Below the pieces are notes generated by a model. It searched no databases, had not been told where the DNA came from, and saw only the letters and a program-made list of their open reading frames with translations. Positions 1-5,336 of a stretch of 33,393 nt of DNA are shown piece after piece. Position numbers and translations under genes: made by a program. Within the stretch, counting starts at the first letter, position 1. Each line of letters opens with the position of its first letter. Location of the stretch: assembly GCA_903858685.1 (NCBI GenBank), contig CAIOJR010000044.1:1-33393 (forward strand), written 5' to 3'. The stretch comes from an uncultured Caulobacterales bacterium. Its GTDB lineage: Bacteria; Pseudomonadota; Alphaproteobacteria; Caulobacterales; Caulobacteraceae.

Positions 1-50
1 CACTCCCGCCTTCTTGCCCCCCTCCCCCCCCCTTCCTTCCCCCTCTGCAG
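1..50. other. Polypyrimidine tract not matching the E2 gene that follows
   Basis: The first 47 bases are almost only C and T, with a run of ten C, and end in CTGCAG. Read in the frame of the E2 gene downstream they give a Pro/Leu string with no likeness to the residues expected before the conserved A-K-E-G-T-L-S segment. The coding sequence becomes normal right after base 50. The tract may be a sequencing or assembly artefact at the contig edge, a chimeric join, or a real insertion. It looks like a eukaryotic 3' splice acceptor (pyrimidine tract then CAG/G), which would fit a chimera with eukaryotic DNA, but this is only a resemblance. Confidence 0.5.
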
Positions 51-353
51 GCGAAGGAGGGCACGCTGTCGATGGACGACATGTCGGGCGGCACCTTCAC
101 CATCTCCAATGGCGGTGTTTACGGATCGCTCATGTCCACCCCGATCCTGAATGCGCCGCAATCGGGCATTCTGGGCATGCACAAGATTCAGGACCGTCCG
201 GTCGTGGTCGGGGGTCAGATCGTGATCCGTCCGATGATGTATCTGGCCTTAAGCTATGACCATCGGGTGATCGACGGCAAGGAAGCCGTGACCTTCCTCG
301 TCTCCGTCAAGGACCATATCGAAGACCCGCAACGCCTGATTCTCGACCTGTAG
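51..353 (+). CDS. sucB: Dihydrolipoyllysine-residue succinyltransferase (2-oxoglutarate dehydrogenase E2), 3' end only
   Basis: This is the C-terminal 100 or so residues of the catalytic domain of the 2-oxoglutarate dehydrogenase E2 core. The core moves the succinyl group from lipoyl-lysine to CoA in the TCA cycle. Visible family landmarks are [10 protein letters not shown], the stretch [27 protein letters not shown] and the catalytic S-Y-D-H-R-V-I-D-G motif with its His and Asp. The protein ends in L-I-L-D-L, as expected for this enzyme. The lipoyl and subunit-binding domains would lie upstream and are missing. The 5' limit is set at base 51 because the preceding bases do not code for E2 sequence. 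An acetyltransferase E2 (AceF) is less likely because the match to succinyltransferase sequence around [13 protein letters not shown] is close. Confidence 0.9.
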   Translation, partial: AKEGTLSMDDMSGGTFTISNGGVYGSLMSTPILNAPQSGILGMHKIQDRPVVVGGQIVIRPMMYLALSYDHRVIDGKEAVTFLVSVKDHIEDPQRLILDL

Positions 354-363
354 GACAGGCGTT

Positions 364-391
364 TTGCTCCCCGTCCCAGGGCGGGGAGCAA
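364..391. terminator. Hairpin between convergent sucB and dcd
   Basis: A perfect 10-bp stem (TTGCTCCCCG with CGGGGAGCAA, loop of 8) sits in the 45-base gap between the two convergent genes. No U-run follows on either strand, so it is a plausible shared 3' stabiliser or weak bidirectional terminator rather than a textbook one. Confidence 0.6.
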
Positions 392-398
392 GGCAAGT

Positions 399-1457
399 TC
401 AGGGCCAGGCCTTGAAGTGCTTGGACAGTTTCAGCCCCTGACGCTGATAATGCGAACCGTCTTCGCCATAGAGCCGTTCGGGGCGCGCGGTCAGCGGTTC
501 AAAGACCAGTCGGGCCACCGTCTGACCGTCTTCCAGCAGGAACGGAGTCTCGTGACTGCGGACCTCCAGGACGGCGCGGCTGCCCGTGGCGCCGGCCTCC
601 TCCGTACCGAAACCCGGATCGAAAAAGCCCGCATAGTGAACTCGAAACTCGCCCACTGAGGGGTCGATCGGCGTCATTTCCGCTGCCTGCAGGGACGGGA
701 TCTCGATCGCGTGCTTTGAGGCCAGAATATAGAACTCGCCCGGATCCAGCAAAAGCTCGCCGCGTCTTGGCTCCAGAGGCTCCCAGAAATCGCGCGGGTC
801 GTGACCGTCTTCCTGGTCAAGATCGATCACGCCGCAGTGGCGGCGGGCGCGAAAACCCGCAAGGTCGCCCGTCAGATCGACGCCAACGCTCAAGGGCGAG
901 CCCAGATGCGGCGGCTCGCCCATCTTGAGCCGAAGTTGATTGAGCCGGGTGCCGGTGCGGGCCAGAATAGAGAAGGTCTGGGGGGCGATCTCCAGATAAA
1001 GCGGCCCGTCATAGCCCTCCGACACATCGTCGAACTGGGCGCCGTGGTCGGTCAGAAGGCGCACAAAGACGTCGATCCGCCCCGTGGAGCTTTTCGGATT
1101 GGCGCGCGCCGATACGCCAGGGGGCAGGCGCACCCGCTCCAACAGCTCCACAATATAGACGCAGCCCCGTTCCAGGACCGCCCCCTGGGTCAGGTCAAGC
1201 CTGTGCATCGACACATCTTCAAGACGCTCCATCACCGTCCGCCGCAGGCCCGGCAGGAACGAGGCGCGCACGCGCCAGGCCCGCTCGCCCAGACGAAGAT
1301 CAAGACTGGCGGGCTGCACCTGATCTTGCGCAAAGGGCGTCCCGGCCGAAATGGCGCCCTCGCGGATCAGGGCGCGAATGGCCTGGCTGGGCAGGATGCC
1401 GACGCCGGACAGGGCGCTTGTGGACGCATGTGCGGGGGAGGAGAATTGATCAGTCAT
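399..1457 (-). CDS. dcd: 2'-Deoxycytidine 5'-triphosphate deaminase, long tandem-domain form
   Basis: The enzyme deaminates dCTP to dUTP, supplying dUMP for thymidylate synthesis. It works upstream of dUTPase, whose gene dut lies near 22.4 kb. The 352-residue protein is about twice the size of E. coli Dcd. Residues about 50-180 form one dUTPase-like fold, with N-P-K-S-S-T-G-R at 120-127 as the phosphate-binding motif and Y-L-E-I near 154-157. A second related half follows at about 225-325 (F-R-V-H-Y-A-G-F-F-D-P-G-F-G, then V-L-E-V-R-S). This long form is familiar in alphaproteobacteria. The ATG at 1457 is chosen because the open frame upstream (to 1559) has no family likeness. The gene is divergent from the MscS gene, with about 110 bases between. 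Confidence 0.9.
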   Translation of the reverse strand: MTDQFSSPAHASTSALSGVGILPSQAIRALIREGAISAGTPFAQDQVQPASLDLRLGERAWRVRASFLPGLRRTVMERLEDVSMHRLDLTQGAVLERGCVYIVELLERVRLPPGVSARANPKSSTGRIDVFVRLLTDHGAQFDDVSEGYDGPLYLEIAPQTFSILARTGTRLNQLRLKMGEPPHLGSPLSVGVDLTGDLAGFRARRHCGVIDLDQEDGHDPRDFWEPLEPRRGELLLDPGEFYILASKHAIEIPSLQAAEMTPIDPSVGEFRVHYAGFFDPGFGTEEAGATGSRAVLEVRSHETPFLLEDGQTVARLVFEPLTARPERLYGEDGSHYQRQGLKLSKHFKAWP

Positions 1458-1570
1458 CGCCCCGACACTCGCCGCTCCGACCCAAGATTGCAAGACTTTG
1501 GACAGGACGGCGCCACGCTCATGTCGATCCGCCCATTTTCCGCCGCGACGAATAGGCATATGTCGAGGTC

Positions 1571-2437
1571 ATGACCCTGACCGACCGGCTGCAACAAACC
1601 CTCGACAGCAAGGCCTACGCCCTGACCCGCGCCTCGGAGGCGGCGGGCGACCTGGCGATAAACCTGCTTGAAGCTGCGGCGATCTTCGCCGTCACGCTCT
1701 GGGCGGCGCGGCTGGCGGCGCGGCTGGTGCGGCGCGGCATGAGCCGACTGCCCCAGACACGCGATGACGCCACCCTGCAAAGTTTTGGCGGGTCGCTGGC
1801 GCGTTACGCCGTGATCATTTTCGGGCTGATGGCGGTGCTGCACAGACTGGGCGTGGAGACCACCTCCGTCATCACCGTGCTGGGCGCTGCGTCCCTGGCT
1901 GTCGGTCTGGCCCTGCAAGGTGCGCTGAGCAATGTGGCGGCGGGCGTGATGATCCTGATCTTCCGCCCCTACCGCGTGGGCGACTATGTCACCATTGCGG
2001 GCAAGTCCGGCACGGTAACGAAGCTTGATCTGTTCAATACCGAACTGTCCGACGTCGACGGCCTGAAGATTGTAGCGCCCAACGCCAAGGGCTTTTCCGA
2101 TGTGGTGGTCAACTATACCGACATATCCAAGCGCCGGATGGAGCTGAACTTTCAGGTCCGCTATGAGGACGATTTGCAGGCGGCGCTGGACGTGTTGGAG
2201 ACGGCCTGCGCCCAAGAGCCGCGACTGCTTTGCGACCCCGCGCCGTGGGTCAATGTCACCGAGCTCGGCCCTTCCGGCATCACGGTGACCTTGCGCGCCT
2301 GGACCGCTCTGGACGTCTACTGGGACGTGCGCTTTGGCCTGTTGAAGTCCGTGCGCCTGGCGCTGAACGCGCGGGGACTGCGCCACGCCTACCCGACCCA
2401 GATCAACGCCGAACCCAACCGTGACAAGCCGCTATGA
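1571..2437 (+). CDS. MscS-family small-conductance mechanosensitive channel
   Basis: This inner-membrane channel opens under membrane tension and releases solutes on osmotic downshock. The 288 residues match a minimal MscS. Hydrophobic segments lie at about 27-52, 75-92 and 98-131. The third carries the Gly/Ala-rich pore-helix pattern (G-A-A-S-L-A-V-G-L-A-L-Q-G-A-L-S-N) and then F-R-P-Y-R-V-G-D-Y, which opens the beta domain. The alpha/beta vestibule domain follows (V-V-N-Y-T, Y-E-D-D). The stop codon overlaps the next start by ATGA, so it is translationally coupled to a secreted cysteine-rich protein. That coupling is unusual for MscS and may point to an envelope-stress unit (inference). Confidence 0.93.
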   Translation: MTLTDRLQQTLDSKAYALTRASEAAGDLAINLLEAAAIFAVTLWAARLAARLVRRGMSRLPQTRDDATLQSFGGSLARYAVIIFGLMAVLHRLGVETTSVITVLGAASLAVGLALQGALSNVAAGVMILIFRPYRVGDYVTIAGKSGTVTKLDLFNTELSDVDGLKIVAPNAKGFSDVVVNYTDISKRRMELNFQVRYEDDLQAALDVLETACAQEPRLLCDPAPWVNVTELGPSGITVTLRAWTALDVYWDVRFGLLKSVRLALNARGLRHAYPTQINAEPNRDKPL

Positions 2438-2853
2438 AAAAGAAGCGGCCTTGCCTGTATCTTGCCCTGATGCTGGCCCTGGCGCCCCTGACGCCGGCTG
2501 GGGCGAGCGGCGCGGACAAGCCGAAGCTCAAAAGCCAGATCGCGACGCCGCAAGCCTCCTCGAACGCCTCACAGGCGGCATCCGCGCAAGGCGCGGACGC
2601 GCCACGCCTGCGCGACGGGCTCGCCTTGCCAGCGCCACCGGCTGCACCCGGTCCGCCGCCGTCGCCAGCCATGACAACCGCCGCCCCTTTGAAGCTTCGT
2701 GCGCCACAGGATAACGGCGCCGAATGCCGCCAGGCCTGCGCCGCCCAGCGCTATCGGTGCATGGCCGGGGAGCCGGGAACCTGCGACAGCACATGGTCCA
2801 CCTGCGTCATCAATTGCAACCTGCCCGGTGCAAGAGAGACTCCTTTCGGGTGA
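2434..2853 (+). CDS. Secreted six-cysteine protein with symmetric C-x3-C / C-x3-C signature (first of pair)
   Basis: Family not recognised. The 139-residue product has a clear signal peptide (M-K-K-K, then hydrophobic to about residue 23, A-G-A-S). A low-complexity Ala/Pro/Ser linker runs to about 95, and a compact C-terminal cysteine domain follows. Cysteines at 98, 102, 109, 117, 124 and 128 give C-x3-C-x6-C-x7-C-x6-C-x3-C, which reads the same from both ends, with Trp121 four residues after the fourth Cys. The even number and symmetry suggest three disulfides holding a helical hairpin in the periplasm (inference). It overlaps the mscS stop by 4 bases and is followed 200 bases later by a second protein with the same signature. 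Confidence 0.75.
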   Translation: MKKKRPCLYLALMLALAPLTPAGASGADKPKLKSQIATPQASSNASQAASAQGADAPRLRDGLALPAPPAAPGPPPSPAMTTAAPLKLRAPQDNGAECRQACAAQRYRCMAGEPGTCDSTWSTCVINCNLPGARETPFG

Positions 2854-2925
2854 GTTGAGCAACCGTGTTGAGATTGCGGCAAATCGGCGTATCCTTTTCA
2901 GCGTAGATACGGAAAAAGCGCGTAA

Positions 2926-2955
2926 CACTCGGTCGAGTGGCTTATCGGTCGACCG
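2926..2955. promoter_or_regulatory. Two adjacent palindromes sharing CGGTCGA in the spacer between the cysteine-rich genes
   Basis: CACTC-GGTC-GAGTG (2926-2939) is followed by the 10-base palindrome CGGTCGACCG (2946-2955). The core CGGTCGA repeats with a period of 16 bases. This fits a double operator or a pair of small RNA hairpins ahead of the gene at 3057. No regulator is assigned and no clear -35/-10 pair was identified. Confidence 0.3.
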
Positions 2956-3033
2956 GATCACGATAACGCGCACGAGGAAACCCTTCGGAGAGCCCTTCGC
3001 ACCACCGATGAGCCACTAGCGCGACTAGGCTCT

Positions 3034-3050
3034 CTCTTCGCAAGGAAGAG
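3034..3050 (+). promoter_or_regulatory. Ribosome binding site inside a small hairpin before the second cysteine-rich gene
   Basis: CTCTTC at 3034-3039 pairs with GAAGAG at 3045-3050 over a 5-base loop. The Shine-Dalgarno AGGAAG lies in the loop and 3' arm, 7-8 bases before the ATG at 3057. The stem is short and could be chance. Confidence 0.35.
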
Positions 3051-3056
3051 ACGAGC

Positions 3057-3332
3057 ATGAAGTGGATGGTATCTATCGCTGCGGGGATAAGCGCAGCCTT
3101 TGTGATGTCGGCGACGGCGGCCTACGCCTCCGCCTGTCACGACACCTGCGACGACACGCACCTGACCTGCCAGAGATCAGGCGCCGACGAAGCCAAGTGC
3201 CTTGACGGCTGGCATCAGTGCCGCCAGAGGTGCGACACGCCCACGGTTCAGAAAACGTCCCTGAACCCGGCGCCGACGCCGCATCCTGCAAAGACGACAA
3301 CCACGACCGCACCGGCCCAGAAACCGCACTGA
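3057..3332 (+). CDS. Secreted six-cysteine protein with symmetric C-x3-C / C-x3-C signature (second of pair)
   Basis: Family not recognised. The 91-residue product begins with a signal peptide (M-K-W-M-V-S-I-A..., cleavage probably after A-Y-A-S-A near 24-26). The cysteine domain follows at once: Cys 27, 31, 38, 48, 55 and 59, i.e. C-x3-C-x6-C-x9-C-x6-C-x3-C. Trp52 sits four residues after the fourth Cys, exactly as in the protein encoded upstream. The tail (about 60-91) is Thr/Pro/Lys-rich and probably disordered. The two proteins are likely diverged duplicates that keep only the cysteine frame and Trp. In the first the domain is C-terminal behind a linker, here it is N-terminal before one. 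The RBS AGGAAG is good. Function is unknown. Confidence 0.75.
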   Translation: MKWMVSIAAGISAAFVMSATAAYASACHDTCDDTHLTCQRSGADEAKCLDGWHQCRQRCDTPTVQKTSLNPAPTPHPAKTTTTTAPAQKPH

Positions 3333-3344
3333 ACCGGGGCCAGA

Positions 3345-3371
3345 CCCAGCGCGATCTCGATCGTCGCTGGG
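3345..3371 (+). terminator. Hairpin downstream of the cysteine-rich gene
   Basis: CCCAGCG (3345-3351) pairs with CGCTGGG (3365-3371) over a 13-base loop, just after the stop at 3332. No long U-run follows. A second GC-only hairpin (GCGCCC/GGGCGC, 3389-3404) lies 18 bases on. Together they probably end the mscS-cysteine-protein unit. The rest of the 3333-3555 gap shows nothing further that I can name. Confidence 0.45.
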
Positions 3372-3555
3372 TTCAGCCACCAAGGCCTCGCGCCCTGACG
3401 GGCGCAAATTGAGTTGGCTCAGATTTCGGGCAGGGGGGCTCTCCAACCTGTCGCCACGCGCATCCAGGCGCGCTGTGGCTGTGCGGCCCCTTGCCACCAC
3501 TGCACAAAGCGGGTCAGATCGCAATGATGAGCAACTTCCTGCGAGACCGCCGCTA

Positions 3556-4188
3556 ATGGCTGCCGACACTCTGACCTTGAGCCCTCCCGCCGGAAAGCGC
3601 GAGCAGACCAAGGCCGCCAATCGTTCTGCGATATTGGACGCGGCCCGCGCCGTGTTCGGCGAAATGGGTTACGAGACGGCCACGGTGCGCGATATCATCC
3701 GCCGCACCGGCCTGTCCGTCGGGGCCTTCTATAATTATTACCGTTCCAAGGAGGAGGTCTATGAGGCGCTGGCCGATGACGGTGCACGGCGCTTCCGACC
3801 CATCCTGCGCGCCAAATATGACACGACGAAGGATTTCGAGAGCTATATACGTGAAGCGGTCACCGCCTATCTGCGCTTCTCGCTGGTGGAGCAGGACGCC
3901 TGGCAACTCACCGCGCCGGAGGGATCGCGCAGTCATCCCGCCATGCGGATGGAGACGCCGGAGATGCTGGCGGTCTATGACGAGGTCAAGCGCGCCATAG
4001 CCGGTGTGATAGACCGCGGCCTGGCGCCGCGCGTCGACGCCGATTATCTGGCCGGCGCCTGCATCGCCATAGCGCGTGAAATTGGCGAGCGTATGCTGGA
4101 GCGACGACCTGTGGATGTGGATGCAGCGGCGGATTTCGCCGTCTCCCTGATCCTCGGGGGCCTGCCCGCCCTGCCGCGTATTCCCTGA
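3556..4188 (+). CDS. TetR/AcrR-family transcriptional regulator
   Basis: A one-component DNA-binding regulator of 210 residues, usual for the family. The N-terminal helix-turn-helix is evident: R-S-A-I-L-D-A-A-R-A-V-F-G-E-M-G-Y-E-T-A-T-V, then R-D-I-I-R-R-T-G-L-S-V-G-A-F-Y-N-Y-Y, with the typical F-Y-N-Y-Y-x-S-K-E-E motif. The C-terminal ligand domain is unassigned. The ATG at 3556 was chosen: the frame is open further upstream to 3409, but that part is low in family likeness and uses rare start codons. It lies 58 bases before the esterase gene, same strand, so that gene is its most likely target (inference). The ligand is unknown. Confidence 0.9.
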   Translation: MAADTLTLSPPAGKREQTKAANRSAILDAARAVFGEMGYETATVRDIIRRTGLSVGAFYNYYRSKEEVYEALADDGARRFRPILRAKYDTTKDFESYIREAVTAYLRFSLVEQDAWQLTAPEGSRSHPAMRMETPEMLAVYDEVKRAIAGVIDRGLAPRVDADYLAGACIAIAREIGERMLERRPVDVDAAADFAVSLILGGLPALPRIP

Positions 4189-4246
4189 ACAGAAATCCGT
4201 CCGATGCGCCAACAAAACGCAAGAAGAACAACACGGAGCTAGCGCC

Positions 4247-5293
4247 ATGGCCGATATCGCCCTGCAACGCGTCATCATCAAGGGCCTATTGTCCCTGCCG
4301 ACGCCCATTCTTCGCACCCTGGCGGGGGGCGGTGTCGTCTATAAGGGCGGTCGCACGCTGGACCCCCGGTTCCAGTTCATGGCGGCGCAGGCCAAGGGGC
4401 AACCCCCCATGTCGAGCGTGACCGCCATAGACGCCCGCGCTGGCGCCAAGGCGGGCTTTGCGCTGGCGACCGCCAAACCCGACCCCGGCGTACGTTGGGA
4501 GAACCAGACCGTGGACAGCGCGGACGGCGCCATCCCAGTGCGCGTCTATCGCCCTGAAAAGCAGGATCCAGACGCCCCGGCTCTGGTCTATCTGCATATG
4601 GGCGGCGGGGTGATCGGCGATCTGGAGACGTGCCACGCCTTTTGCTCCGTCCTGGCGCGCACCGTCCGATGCGCCGTGATCTCCGTCGATTATCGTCTGG
4701 CGCCGGAGCATCGCTATCCTGCGGGCCTCGATGACAGCCTGGCCGTCGTGCGCCATGTCCGCGATCATGCTGATCGATACGGCGCGCCGGCGGGCAAGGT
4801 GGCGGTCGGCGGGGATTCCATGGGCGGTTATTTCTCCGCCATTATTTGTCATGATCTGAAGGCGGCGGGCGAACCACAGCCGGACTATCAGCTGCTGATC
4901 TATCCTTGCGTGGATGCCGCCTCCGAAACCGCCTCCATGTCGGTTCACGCCGATTCCTACCCCCTGACCCGCGACACCATGACCTGGTTCTTCGCGCAGT
5001 ATCTGAGCGCGGATGCAGACCCGTCTGAGCCACGCCTGTCGCCGCTGCGCGCTGCGGATCTGAGCGGCCTGGCGCCCGCCATCATTGTCACTGCGGGCTT
5101 CGACCCCCTGACCGATCAGGGCGAGGACTACGCCAAGGCGTTGCTGGCCGCCGGCGGCAAGGTGGTGTTTCGGCGCTATGACAGCCTGCCGCACGCCTTT
5201 ACAGGGTTTGGCCTGATCGCGTCAGCCGACGCCGCATGCCGCGAGATCGCACAACTGGCGCGCAAGGCGGTCGACGGTCAGCTTTTCTGCTAG
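4247..5293 (+). CDS. Alpha/beta hydrolase of the hormone-sensitive lipase (type IV esterase) family
   Basis: Hydrolyses short-chain or aryl/alkyl esters; the natural substrate is unknown. No signal peptide is evident, so it is probably cytoplasmic. The 348-residue protein shows the oxyanion segment H-M-G-G-G (117-121), a variant of the usual HGGG. The nucleophile elbow is G-G-D-S-M-G-G (188-194, Ser191). D-Y-R-L-A-P-E-H (148-155) is a hallmark of the family. The acid is Asp286 (A-G-F-D-P-L) and the base His316 (L-P-H-A-F). All catalytic residues are present. The TetR gene upstream is the likely regulator. The TAG stop lies in a CTAG that forms the left edge of an inverted repeat shared with the convergent aminopeptidase gene. 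Confidence 0.9.
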   Translation: MADIALQRVIIKGLLSLPTPILRTLAGGGVVYKGGRTLDPRFQFMAAQAKGQPPMSSVTAIDARAGAKAGFALATAKPDPGVRWENQTVDSADGAIPVRVYRPEKQDPDAPALVYLHMGGGVIGDLETCHAFCSVLARTVRCAVISVDYRLAPEHRYPAGLDDSLAVVRHVRDHADRYGAPAGKVAVGGDSMGGYFSAIICHDLKAAGEPQPDYQLLIYPCVDAASETASMSVHADSYPLTRDTMTWFFAQYLSADADPSEPRLSPLRAADLSGLAPAIIVTAGFDPLTDQGEDYAKALLAAGGKVVFRRYDSLPHAFTGFGLIASADAACREIAQLARKAVDGQLFC

Positions 5294-5336
5294 ACCGTCC
5301 GACGCATTCGGCCTGTCCCATTGCAAAATGGTCTAG
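5290..5336. repeat. CTAG-bounded palindromic intergenic element (esterase/aminopeptidase junction)
   Basis: The 47-base segment begins CTAGACC and ends GGTCTAG, a 7-bp terminal inverted repeat. It contains a second small hairpin (CCATT/AATGG, 5318-5331). The terminal CTAG on each side contains the TAG stop of the flanking gene: esterase at 5291-5293 and aminopeptidase at 5333-5335 on the minus strand. It likely serves as a bidirectional 3' end signal. Confidence 0.6.

Noticed and set aside
3524-3556. Ten-codon leader ORF (ATG ATG AGC ...) whose TAA overlaps the TetR start
   Set aside because: The arrangement is neat, but the ORF is too short to judge, has no clear RBS, and no attenuator structure follows.
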